Source: Thiomicrorhabdus sp034722175
GTDB lineage: Bacteria; Pseudomonadota; Gammaproteobacteria; Thiomicrospirales; Thiomicrospiraceae
Assembly (NCBI GenBank): GCA_034722175.1
Contig: JAYENR010000152.1
Span: forward strand, 1-10,608
Length of the DNA stretch: 10,608 bases
Reading direction: 5' to 3'
Notes under the pieces: model-generated
Database searches by the model: none
What the model saw: the letters and a program-made list of their open reading frames with translations, nothing else
Told to the model about the DNA's origin: nothing
Position numbers and translations under genes: made by a program
Shown: positions 1-6,851 of the stretch, in pieces
How the letters are laid out: each line of letters begins with the position of its first letter
How positions within the stretch are numbered: position 1 is the first letter of the stretch

Positions 1-1
1 A

Positions 2-1528
2 AATCAACATGGTGTACCGAATGAAGTTTATGCTGAAAGGGTTGCTGAATATGAAAAGAGATTATTTAGCCAAAAGCTTGAGTTTGAAAGGCAGTTAAAT
101 ATTTTTTCAGAAACTCATGTAAATGAACGTCAAATCCTTCAAAACAAAATTAAAGTTTTAGAAATAAAGTTGGCTCACCCAGAACAGAGCTTTAATGCGT
201 TACAGTCTCAACTAGATGAATTAACTTTAAACATCAAACAGCTTGAAGGACAAATTCCCTCTAATCAAATTGAAAAAGCTAAGTTATTAATTGATAAACG
301 CAAGGTTGATGAGGCTGAGGGTTTTTTAGATGAGATTTATGAACAACAAATAGCATCTGCACATATAGCCGCCTATCAAAGTGCGCAGTTAGCAGAAGAG
401 CGTCTTGATTGGCAAAAAGCACTCTTGAAATATCAACAAGCCCTTGATTTAGACAAAAGCAATTTAAAGTACATGAAAGAAACGGCAAATATGGCCCTTT
501 TGTTAGGTGAGTTTAGTATATCAAGAGAACTTTATTTAAAAGTGCTCAGCATCAAAAATATACAAGCTAAACCCCATCCAGGTGATATAGCTTATATTGA
601 TAATAAACTTGCTCAAATAGCCAGTGCTCAAGGTGACTATGAAGAGGCAATAGCAAAATATAAAAGTGCACTTAATTTGAGAGAAAAAACATATGGTTCT
701 TCTAATCATGAGGTGTTAGAAACACTTAATAATTTAGCAGGGGTATATGAACAGGTTGGCGATTACAAAAGAGCAGGAGAACTTTATATAAGAGCCCTTG
801 AAACGGCAGAAAAAACGTTAGGTAAAACAAGTAACTTTGTTGCAACGGTTTCAAATAATTTGGGGTTACTTTATAAAACGCTTGGCTTGCTGGAAAAGGC
901 ACTCCCTCTATTTCAAACTGCTCTTGAGTCTATTGAAAGAAATCTTGGTCCTAATCATCCTGACACAGCAACAGCACTGAATAATCTGGCGTTACAGCTA
1001 AGTGAAATAGGTCGAGTATTTGAAGCACTCCCTCTTTATGACAGAGCGTTAAATATACGAGAAACTGTTTTAGGAAAGGAACACCCGGAAGTTGCAATCA
1101 CGTTAAATAATATTGCTTTGTGTTACCGTAAATTAGGTGAGGTTGAAAAAAGTATTTCTTTTTATGAAAGAGCTTTAGCAATCCAAGAAAAAAAGCTTAC
1201 TCTTAATAACCCTAATATTGCTATCACATTAAATAACATTGCTTTAGTCTATCAAGATAAAGGCCTTTACTCTGATGCAATAACTATTTATCAAAGAGCT
1301 TTAAGTATTAGTAAATCTGCATTTGGAGCTAGCCATCCAACAGTAGCAACAATACTGAATAATTTAGCGGGTTTATATCGTGATAGTGATAATTTAGAAG
1401 AAGCGGTACAGTTATATGAAGAGGCAATAAGAATACTAGAAATTAATTTTCATGCGGAGAATCCTCAATTAAGGGCGGCTAAACGCAATTATCAAATATG
1501 TTTAATGAAGACGAAGAAAGTAGTATAA
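2..1528 (+). CDS. Tetratricopeptide-repeat protein with kinesin-light-chain-type repeats, 5'-truncated by the window edge
   Basis: The reading frame is open from base 2 to the TAA at 1526-1528 (508 residues visible), so the gene starts outside the window. A TTG at 170 is only an internal Leu codon: the 56 codons before it are open and read as charged helix (NEVYAERVAEYEKRL...). Counting from base 2, residues 1-100 are helical, coiled-coil-like linker. About 110-185 hold two ordinary TPR units. From about 190 to the end come 42-residue kinesin-light-chain-type repeats of the form HPxxAxxLNNLAxxYxxxGxxxxA. An Asn recurs at residues 201, 243, 285, 327, 369, 411 and 453, exactly 42 apart; an eighth unit at the C-terminus lacks it. 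In kinesin light chains this Asn ladder lines the peptide-binding groove, so protein or peptide binding is likely. No signal peptide or membrane segment is visible. Such arrays often sit behind variable N-terminal effector or NTPase domains; which one is present here cannot be seen. The gene is AT-rich compared with metH. Confidence 0.9.
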   Translation, partial: NQHGVPNEVYAERVAEYEKRLFSQKLEFERQLNIFSETHVNERQILQNKIKVLEIKLAHPEQSFNALQSQLDELTLNIKQLEGQIPSNQIEKAKLLIDKRKVDEAEGFLDEIYEQQIASAHIAAYQSAQLAEERLDWQKALLKYQQALDLDKSNLKYMKETANMALLLGEFSISRELYLKVLSIKNIQAKPHPGDIAYIDNKLAQIASAQGDYEEAIAKYKSALNLREKTYGSSNHEVLETLNNLAGVYEQVGDYKRAGELYIRALETAEKTLGKTSNFVATVSNNLGLLYKTLGLLEKALPLFQTALESIERNLGPNHPDTATALNNLALQLSEIGRVFEALPLYDRALNIRETVLGKEHPEVAITLNNIALCYRKLGEVEKSISFYERALAIQEKKLTLNNPNIAITLNNIALVYQDKGLYSDAITIYQRALSISKSAFGASHPTVATILNNLAGLYRDSDNLEEAVQLYEEAIRILEINFHAENPQLRAAKRNYQICLMKTKKVV

Positions 1529-1539
1529 ATAATTAAGAT

Positions 1540-1542
1540 TGT
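1540..1542. repeat. Target-site duplication TGT, left copy
   Basis: TGT directly abuts the left tip of the IS and is matched by TGT at 2859-2861 beyond the right tip. Extending to 4 bp breaks the match (TTGT against TGTC), so the duplication is 3 bp, within the range known for IS3 elements. A 3-bp match alone could be chance; the well-defined tips make it convincing. Confidence 0.75.
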
Positions 1543-1573
1543 TGTCCCGTCCTGAAATAGGTTGACACTTTTT
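1543..1573 (+). repeat. IS terminal inverted repeat, transposase-distal end (IRR)
   Basis: Read inward from 1543, this end matches the end read inward from 2858 at 28 of 31 positions. They differ at position 3 (T/A) and at 15-16 (AT/TA). Shared blocks are CCCGTCCTGAA and AGGTTGACACTTTTT. The orfB stop codon (1574-1576) follows immediately. Confidence 0.93.
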
Positions 1574-2398
1574 TCAGGTTAAAAACGCTCGATGAACTTC
1601 ATCGGGCGTTTTGTATTTTAGCGCCAAGTGCGGCCGCTTTGTATTGTAAATCTCAATTGACTCTTTCACCATTTGTCTGGCCTGCTTGATATCTTTCGGC
1701 TTCGTTAACAAGAACTCATTCTTCAATATCCCGTTGATCCTTTCTGCTAAAGCATTCTGATAACAGTCATAACCATCCGTCATTGAACAGGTAATGCCAT
1801 GTTTTTGATGGAAGTCTTGATAAATTTTTGAGCAGTATTGAATCCCTCTATCTGAGTGATGGATTAACTCTCCTTGGTATTGCCGTGCCTTAATCGCTTT
1901 CTTCAACGCGCTCAACACAGGGACGGCATGAAGACTGTCGTGTACATGATGCCCGACAATCTTACGAGAGTAAGCATCGGTGACTAAGCTTAGATATGCT
2001 TGTCCATTCTGCACTGGTAAATAGGTGATGTCCGCTACCCATAGCTGTTCAGGTGAATGTGCAAGTTCCTCCTGAGGTTTGTCCTTTAGTAGATTGGGAT
2101 GTTTGTAGAATCGATGATGACTGTGCGTGGTTTTATGATAAGCACATTTATTGGTTACCAATAAGCGCTGCCAACGCAACAGATCAAACAACCTATCTCG
2201 TCCTATCTTCAGCACCTCCTGAGCCTGGGATAGTAATAAGTGTTGTAGTTTACGTGTACCGATACGCGGTTGTTCGATTCGTACCTTGCAGACAAAGTCC
2301 AGTATCGCCTGGTACTGTTTTTCTTTTTGGGCTTGTCTGGCCAAATCTTGATAATAAGCCTGACGGCTTATCTGCAAAAACCGACAGGTATTGCTCAC
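1574..2398 (-). CDS. IS3-family transposase OrfB (DDE catalytic domain)
   Basis: The 274-residue catalytic half of the transposase. Residues about 30-95 are the helix-turn-helix-like segment found ahead of the catalytic core in IS3 OrfB proteins (RIGTRKLQHLL). The RNase-H-like rve core follows. The DDE triad is Asp123 (WVADITYLP), Asp183 (HHSDRGIQY) and Glu219 (NALAERINGILKNE), with exactly 35 residues between the second Asp and Glu, the DD(35)E spacing of this family. The C-terminus has the typical YNTKRPHLAL...TPDEVH ending. The GTG at 2398-2396 overlaps the orfA stop as GTGA, but the frame is open further upstream to the slippery site at 2449-2443. The functional product is therefore probably an OrfAB fusion of about 410 residues, with free OrfB as a possible minor product from the GTG. 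No truncation or missing catalytic residue is seen. Confidence 0.95.
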   Translation of the reverse strand: MSNTCRFLQISRQAYYQDLARQAQKEKQYQAILDFVCKVRIEQPRIGTRKLQHLLLSQAQEVLKIGRDRLFDLLRWQRLLVTNKCAYHKTTHSHHRFYKHPNLLKDKPQEELAHSPEQLWVADITYLPVQNGQAYLSLVTDAYSRKIVGHHVHDSLHAVPVLSALKKAIKARQYQGELIHHSDRGIQYCSKIYQDFHQKHGITCSMTDGYDCYQNALAERINGILKNEFLLTKPKDIKQARQMVKESIEIYNTKRPHLALKYKTPDEVHRAFLT

Positions 2399-2805
2399 GT
2401 TGAGTCCTTGGATTTGTTTTTGCGTGATAAGCTGGCTAGCCGCTTTTTTGTGAGACTGACTCCAAAATCTTCTTTCATGACTTTGACCACACCCTCAAAG
2501 AACTGCGCTTTAAGCTTTTCTTCAGCAAGCAGCTGTTCTAACTCTTTTATACGTTGCTCTGGGCTAATCTTAGACTTTTCAATTGGCATACAAACACCTC
2601 GTTGCTGACGGTTAATGGATGTGGAGTCATTCCAATTTAACCGACCATGCTTACGCAGCCAAGTTAAAACGGTTGACCGACCTTGGATACCATAACGAGT
2701 TTGTGCTTGCGTATAGGTCATTTCGCCTTTTTCAACTTGGTCTACAACAGACAATTTAAAGGCAAGAGAATAATCACGTTGGGTACGCTTAGTTTTTGAT
2801 GTCAT
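2395..2805 (-). CDS. IS3-family transposase OrfA (DNA-binding subunit)
   Basis: The 136-residue OrfA. Residues about 8-56 form a helix-turn-helix of the HTH_Tnp_1 type (YSLAFKLSVVDQVEKGE...YGIQGRSTVLTWLRKHGRL) expected to bind the terminal repeats. Residues about 80-112 (SPEQRIKELEQLLAEEKLKA) form the leucine-zipper-like coiled coil through which IS3 OrfA and OrfAB proteins oligomerise. The start is ATG at 2805-2803, preceded on the minus strand by AAAAGGA about 8 bases upstream as ribosome-binding site. The last 15 codons, after the slippery AAA AAG at residues 120-121, are replaced by the orfB frame when the ribosome shifts by -1. OrfA alone usually acts as a regulator of transposition in this family. 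Confidence 0.93.
   Translation of the reverse strand: MTSKTKRTQRDYSLAFKLSVVDQVEKGEMTYTQAQTRYGIQGRSTVLTWLRKHGRLNWNDSTSINRQQRGVCMPIEKSKISPEQRIKELEQLLAEEKLKAQFFEGVVKVMKEDFGVSLTKKRLASLSRKNKSKDST
2443..2463 (-). promoter_or_regulatory. Programmed -1 ribosomal frameshift site of the IS transposase
   Basis: On the minus strand the orfA codons ACA AAA AAG contain the heptamer A AAA AAG (2449-2443) in the correct phase for -1 slippage. GGAG (2463-2460) lies 10 bases upstream of it, a Shine-Dalgarno-like element at the distance where such sequences stimulate slippage in E. coli dnaX. After slippage the frame continues GCG GCT AGC CAG without a stop into orfB, giving a 410-residue OrfAB. I saw no strong downstream hairpin; only short 3-bp pairings are possible. 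Confidence 0.88.
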
Positions 2806-2827
2806 TATTTTTTCCTTTTGGGTGAGG

Positions 2828-2858
2828 AAAAAGTGTCAACCTTATTCAGGACGGGTCA
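2828..2858 (-). repeat. IS terminal inverted repeat, transposase-proximal end (IRL)
   Basis: The reverse complement of this stretch, beginning TGACCCGTCCTGAA at 2858, matches the opposite end at 28 of 31 positions. The orfA start codon lies 22 bases inside it, so the transposase promoter must lie in or outside this repeat, or form only when the ends are joined in the circular intermediate. Confidence 0.93.
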
Positions 2859-2861
2859 TGT
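2859..2861. repeat. Target-site duplication TGT, right copy
   Basis: TGT immediately outside the right tip of the IS, matching 1540-1542. Removing the IS and one copy reconstructs an uninterrupted spacer of 23 bases between the TPR stop codon and the hairpin that begins at 2871. Confidence 0.75.
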
Positions 2862-2864
2862 CTT

Positions 2865-2894
2865 ATAAAAAAGGCGCTTAAAAGCGCCTTTTAG
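2865..2894 (-). terminator. Intrinsic terminator of metH, probably bidirectional
   Basis: AAGGCGCTT (2871-2879) and AAGCGCCTT (2882-2890) are perfect complements around a 2-base AA gap, so the stem closes with a 4-base loop in practice. Read on the minus strand the hairpin lies 27 bases after the metH stop and is followed by a run of T (complement of the A run at 2867-2872), a strong rho-independent signal. Read on the plus strand it is followed by TTTTAGTTT, so it could also have ended the TPR transcript before the IS was inserted. It shields the IS transposase from metH read-through. Confidence 0.9.
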
Positions 2895-2917
2895 TTTGAA
2901 TGTCTGTCAGTAATGAA

Positions 2918-5900
2918 TTACTGCGCAAAATCCTCAGGATCGTAACCCAGATTTGGTGCTAACCACTTCTCAGTCTCTTCAATGCTCCAGCCTTTACGTT
3001 CGGCGTAGTCTTCCACCTGGTCGCGGCCTAGAGAGCCAACTCCAAAATAGCGAGATTCTGGGTGGGCGAAGTAGGTTCCTGAGACCGCAGCGGTTGGTGT
3101 CATGGCAAAGCTGCTGGTAATGTCTAAACCGATTTTTTCATCAGGCTTCATCAGCTCCCAAAGTGTACCTTTCTCGGTGTGATCTGGACACGCAGGGTAG
3201 CCCGCAGCCGGGCGAATGCCTTGGTAACGCTCTTTGATTAAGTCTTCGTTATCGAGTTTTTCATCAGGTGCGTAACCCCAGTCTGAAGTTCGCACGATTT
3301 CATGTAATGTTTCGGCAAAGGCTTCGGCAAAACGGTCTGCTAAGGCTTTTAGCATGATAGATTGGTAATCATCGTGCTCTGCTTCAAAACGTTCAATATG
3401 TTCATCAATGCCAATTCCGGCAGTGACTGCAAAGAAACCGATATAGTCGGCAACGCCCGACTCTTTAGAGGCGATAAAGTCAGAAAGGCAGTTATTGGCT
3501 CCACCGCGTTTTTTCTCCGCTTGTTGGCGAATGTGGTGGAAGCGGTGAATGACTTCAGAACGTGTTTCATCGGCATAGACTTCAATATCATCGCCCACAC
3601 GGTTGGCAGGATAGAAACCATAGACCGCTTTGGCGGTTAACCACTTCTCATCGATAATCTGCTTCAACATCACTTGTGCATCAGCAAAGACTTTTTTGGC
3701 CTCTTCACCAACCACTTTGTCCTCTAGGATACGAGGGTATAACCCATGAAGCTCCCAGGACTGGAAGAACGGAGACCAATCGAAACGCTCTAACAGAGTC
3801 TCAAGTGGGAAGTCTTCTAATACTTTTGTGCCTAAGAACGTCGGTTTAACAGGCGTGTAATCTGACCAGGCCTGTTCCGTTAAAGATGGGTTTTCACGTG
3901 CCTTATTGATTGGAATACGTCTAACTTGTTTAGCACGCGCTTTACGCTCTTCACGAACGGTTTCATACTCGGCACGAATTTTAGCGGCGAAGTCGGTTTT
4001 TAAATCTTGTGAGATCAGGCTTTGCGCTACACCTACCGCACGAGAGGCATCTTTAACGTAAACCACCGGATTGTCATATTGCGGTTCAATCTTAACCGCG
4101 GTATGGGCTTTAGAGGTGGTGGCGCCACCAATTAACAGTGGCAAGTCCATATTACGTTCTTTCATCAGCTTTGCCACATTCACCATCTCTTCAAGAGACG
4201 GCGTTATCAGGCCTGAAAGACCAATAACGTTTGCACCTTGCTCAATCGCCGTATCTAAAATTTTCTCGGCTGGCACCATGACACCAAGGTCAATAACCTC
4301 AAAGTTATTACATTGCAGAACCACGCCCACGATATTTTTACCAATGTCATGTACATCGCCTTTTACCGTGGCCATGACAATTTTACCTTGTACACGCCCA
4401 GCCGATTTTTCAGCTTCTAGGAATGGATCAAGGTAAGCGACGGCACGTTTCATTACACGAGCGGATTTAACCACTTGTGGTAGGAACATTTTTCCTGAAC
4501 CGAACAGGTCTCCAACCACGTTCATGCCGTCCATGAGCGGACCTTCAATGACATTGATTGGCGCACCTAGTTTCACGCGGGCTTCTTCGGTGTCTTCTTC
4601 AATAAAGTCGGTAATCCCTTTAACCAAAGCGTGCTCTAGACGTTTCTCTACACTGACTTCACGCCAAGAAAGATCGGCTTCTTTAGAGGCGGCTGAACCA
4701 TCGCCTAAGAATTCAGCGGCAATCTCTAATAGACGTTCGCCCGCTTCTTCATCTTTGTTAAGAATGACATCTTCAACGGCCAGGCGAAGTTTCTCTGGCA
4801 GGTCATCATAAATCGCCATCTGTCCGGCGTTTACAATACCCATGTCCATGCCTTCTTTAATGGCGTAGTAGAGGAAAACAGAGTGAATGGCTTCACGAAC
4901 CGGGTTGTTACCACGGAAAGAGAAGGAGACGTTAGAGACCCCACCTGAAATTTTAGCGTGTGGTAGGTTGGCTTTAATCCAAGTGACCGCATTGATGAAA
5001 TCTAAACCGTAGTTGTTGTGCTCTTCAATACCGGTAGCGACCGCAAAAATATTTGGATCAAAGATAATGTCTTGCGGCAGAAAGCCGACTTTTTCAGTTA
5101 AGACTTCATAAGAGCGCTGACAAATTTCAATTTTACGCTCTAAGGTATCGGCCTGACCGTCTTCATCAAACGCCATAATAATCGCCGCCGCACCGTATTT
5201 TTTAACCAATTTGGCGTGCTTAATAAAGGCCTCTTCACCCTCTTTAAGTGAGATGGAGTTAACGACGCCTTTCCCTTGAATGCATTGCAGACCTGCTTCA
5301 ATGACTTCCCATTTAGAGGAGTCAATCATAATCGGCACTCGAGATGCTTCTGGTTCAGAGGCGAGTAGGTTTAAGAAACGTACCATGCACGCTTTGGCGT
5401 CCAGCATCCCTTCATCCATATTGACATCAATAATCTGTGCACCATCTTCAACCTGTTTAACCGCAATATTGATTGCGTCATCGTAGTTTTCTTCAATGAT
5501 TAAACGTTTAAAAAGCGCAGATCCGGTGACGTTGTTACGTTCGCCGACGTTGACAAACAGGGTGCTATCATCAATATTCAGTGGTTCTAAACCCGATAAA
5601 CGACAAGCTGGGTTTATTTCTGGAAGTGTGCGAGCTGGCTCAGCTTGAGCGGCCTTTGCCATCGCTTGTACATGATCTGGTGTGGTTCCACAACAGCCAC
5701 CAATAATATTAATCCAACCACGCTTGGCCCAAACTGCAATCTCTTCAGCCATCTGCTCGGGTGTTTCATCGTATTCGCCAAACTCATTAGGCAGGCCTGC
5801 GTTTGGGTGAATCGAAACATAGGTTTCGCAGACACGGCTCAACTCTTCCACATAAGGGCGCAGTTCATGTGGCCCTAAGGCACAGTTTAGGCCGACCGAT

Positions 5901-6628
5901 AAAGGCTCGGCATGGACAACAGCATTGTAAAACGCTTCGGTAGTTTGGCCTGATAAGGTACGGCCAGAAGCATCGGTAATGGTTCCTGAAAGTTGAATCG
6001 GCACTTCATAGCCGACTTCGTCTTCTACCTCTTTAACCGCAAAAATAGCGGCTTTGGCATTTAGCGTATCAAAGATGGTTTCAATTAGGATGGTATCAAC
6101 GCCACCTTCTAATAGAGCATGAGTGGCCTGTTTATAGGTTTTAACCAGTTCATCAAATGAGGTATTACGAAAACCAGGGTCATTCACATCGGGAGAGATC
6201 GAGGCGGTACGGTTTGTTGGCCCTAACACACCTGTTACAAAGCGAGGTTTGCCATCTTCTTGTTCGGCAATATCACAGGCTTCACGTGCCACTTTTGCTG
6301 CGGCTAAGTTAATCTCACTCACATACTCTTGCATGTCGTAATCAGCTTGTGCAATGGTGGTGGCGTTAAACGAGTTGGTCTCAAGAATGTCGGCACCTTT
6401 ACGCAAAAACTCAAGGTGAATATCACGAATCACATCCGGTTTGGTAATCACCAGAATGTCGTTATTGCCTTTGATGTCCATATGGTAGTCGCTAAAGCGA
6501 TCTCCGCGGAAGTCTTCTTCAGTCAGATTTAGGTTCTGAATCATGGTCCCCATAGCGCCATCGAGAACGACGACACGCTCTTGAAGAAGGGATTTAAGTT
6601 GTTGAAGACGTTCTGTGCGACTACTCAT
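2918..6628 (-). CDS. metH: Cobalamin-dependent methionine synthase MetH
   Basis: Transfers a methyl group from 5-methyltetrahydrofolate through methylcobalamin to homocysteine, giving methionine and tetrahydrofolate in the cytoplasm. The 1236 residues (E. coli 1227) show all modules. Homocysteine domain, about 1-325: zinc ligands Cys249 (GLNCALGP) and Cys312-Cys313 (GGCCGTTPDH). Folate/pterin domain, about 355-640 (FVNVGERNNVTGS). Four-helix cap, about 655-745. B12 domain, about 746-880: GDVHDIGKNIVG gives the cobalt ligand His760, with Asp758 and Ser811 forming the ligand triad (E. coli 757/759/810). Reactivation domain, about 905-1236, binding S-adenosylmethionine: Asp950, Arg1139 and Tyr1144 in RPAAGYP match E. 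coli 946/1134/1139. No key residue is missing. The ATG at 6628 is preceded by GGAAG six bases upstream. The gene stands alone with its own terminator and diverges from the outer-membrane protein gene. Function requires cobalamin and a flavodoxin-type reductant, encoded elsewhere. Confidence 0.98.
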   Translation of the reverse strand: MSSRTERLQQLKSLLQERVVVLDGAMGTMIQNLNLTEEDFRGDRFSDYHMDIKGNNDILVITKPDVIRDIHLEFLRKGADILETNSFNATTIAQADYDMQEYVSEINLAAAKVAREACDIAEQEDGKPRFVTGVLGPTNRTASISPDVNDPGFRNTSFDELVKTYKQATHALLEGGVDTILIETIFDTLNAKAAIFAVKEVEDEVGYEVPIQLSGTITDASGRTLSGQTTEAFYNAVVHAEPLSVGLNCALGPHELRPYVEELSRVCETYVSIHPNAGLPNEFGEYDETPEQMAEEIAVWAKRGWINIIGGCCGTTPDHVQAMAKAAQAEPARTLPEINPACRLSGLEPLNIDDSTLFVNVGERNNVTGSALFKRLIIEENYDDAINIAVKQVEDGAQIIDVNMDEGMLDAKACMVRFLNLLASEPEASRVPIMIDSSKWEVIEAGLQCIQGKGVVNSISLKEGEEAFIKHAKLVKKYGAAAIIMAFDEDGQADTLERKIEICQRSYEVLTEKVGFLPQDIIFDPNIFAVATGIEEHNNYGLDFINAVTWIKANLPHAKISGGVSNVSFSFRGNNPVREAIHSVFLYYAIKEGMDMGIVNAGQMAIYDDLPEKLRLAVEDVILNKDEEAGERLLEIAAEFLGDGSAASKEADLSWREVSVEKRLEHALVKGITDFIEEDTEEARVKLGAPINVIEGPLMDGMNVVGDLFGSGKMFLPQVVKSARVMKRAVAYLDPFLEAEKSAGRVQGKIVMATVKGDVHDIGKNIVGVVLQCNNFEVIDLGVMVPAEKILDTAIEQGANVIGLSGLITPSLEEMVNVAKLMKERNMDLPLLIGGATTSKAHTAVKIEPQYDNPVVYVKDASRAVGVAQSLISQDLKTDFAAKIRAEYETVREERKARAKQVRRIPINKARENPSLTEQAWSDYTPVKPTFLGTKVLEDFPLETLLERFDWSPFFQSWELHGLYPRILEDKVVGEEAKKVFADAQVMLKQIIDEKWLTAKAVYGFYPANRVGDDIEVYADETRSEVIHRFHHIRQQAEKKRGGANNCLSDFIASKESGVADYIGFFAVTAGIGIDEHIERFEAEHDDYQSIMLKALADRFAEAFAETLHEIVRTSDWGYAPDEKLDNEDLIKERYQGIRPAAGYPACPDHTEKGTLWELMKPDEKIGLDITSSFAMTPTAAVSGTYFAHPESRYFGVGSLGRDQVEDYAERKGWSIEETEKWLAPNLGYDPEDFAQ

Positions 6629-6851
6629 CGGGGGCTTCCAAAATAGATTAAATTGAAGATTTTAAAAATTAAGCCAGCCATTTTAACCGATTTACTGTGC
6701 AATCACTAATCTAGACAGGCCGATACATAAACATTTCATTATATTTATTATGGGTTTAGCTTTGGTGAAATAGCGTTATTTACTTAGTGTTGGTGTATCA
6801 AAGGGTGGGTAAATACTTTATAATTCAAGAAAAATTTTAGGAATGTCAAAG
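6629..6851. promoter_or_regulatory. Divergent intergenic region between metH and the outer-membrane protein gene
   Basis: An AT-rich region of about 220 bases that must hold both divergent promoters. On the plus strand a perfect TATAAT (6819-6824) lies 14 bases before AGGA (6839-6842). The region 16-18 bases upstream (about GTATCA) is a poor -35, so an activator or extended context may be needed. On the minus strand another TATAAT lies inside the palindrome-like AT block near 6740-6750, also with a weak -35, and TAAAAT near 6680 is an alternative. I found no MetJ-like box, and no conserved folded leader that I recognise as a SAM or cobalamin riboswitch. Confidence 0.4.

Larger units (their letters stand above)
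1543..2858 (-). mobile_element. Complete IS3-family insertion sequence (1316 bp)
   Basis: The element begins TGTCCCGTCCTG and ends with CAGGACGGGTCA, so both tips are 5'-TG...CA-3' as usual for IS3. The ends form a 31-bp inverted repeat with 28 matches. The triplet TGT flanks both sides (1540-1542 and 2859-2861), a 3-bp target duplication. Inside are two overlapping minus-strand frames, orfA and orfB, with a frameshift site between them and no premature stop. The orfB stop lies at the inner edge of the terminal repeat, which is typical of the compact IS3 design. IS3 elements transpose by copy-out/paste-in through a circular intermediate made by the OrfAB fusion. Intact ends, frames and target duplication suggest a fairly recent, potentially active copy. 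I do not assign a subgroup or an ISfinder name. Confidence 0.95.

Noticed and set aside
170..172. TTG as the start codon of the TPR gene
   Set aside because: The same frame is open for 56 more codons to the window edge, the upstream residues continue the same charged helical character, and no ribosome-binding site precedes the TTG.
1562..1567. TTGACA in the IS terminal repeats as a -35 promoter element
   Set aside because: No -10-like hexamer lies 16-18 bases downstream at either end, and at the orfA end the start codon would be too close. A promoter formed in the circular junction remains possible but is not visible here.
2053..2608. Open plus-strand frames inside the insertion sequence
   Set aside because: They are antisense to orfB and orfA, whose motifs and catalytic triad are unmistakable; the plus-strand products have no recognisable features.
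3349..6532. Several open frames of 60-120 codons within metH on both strands
   Set aside because: metH explains this region fully with conserved residues throughout; the other frames have low-complexity or unnatural compositions and no initiation signals.
6629..6842. SAM or cobalamin riboswitch, or MetJ operator, upstream of metH
   Set aside because: I looked for the conserved B12-box-like and SAM-leader-like motifs and for AGACGTCT-type repeats and saw none; the metH leader is short and AT-rich. An Infernal scan against Rfam would be decisive.
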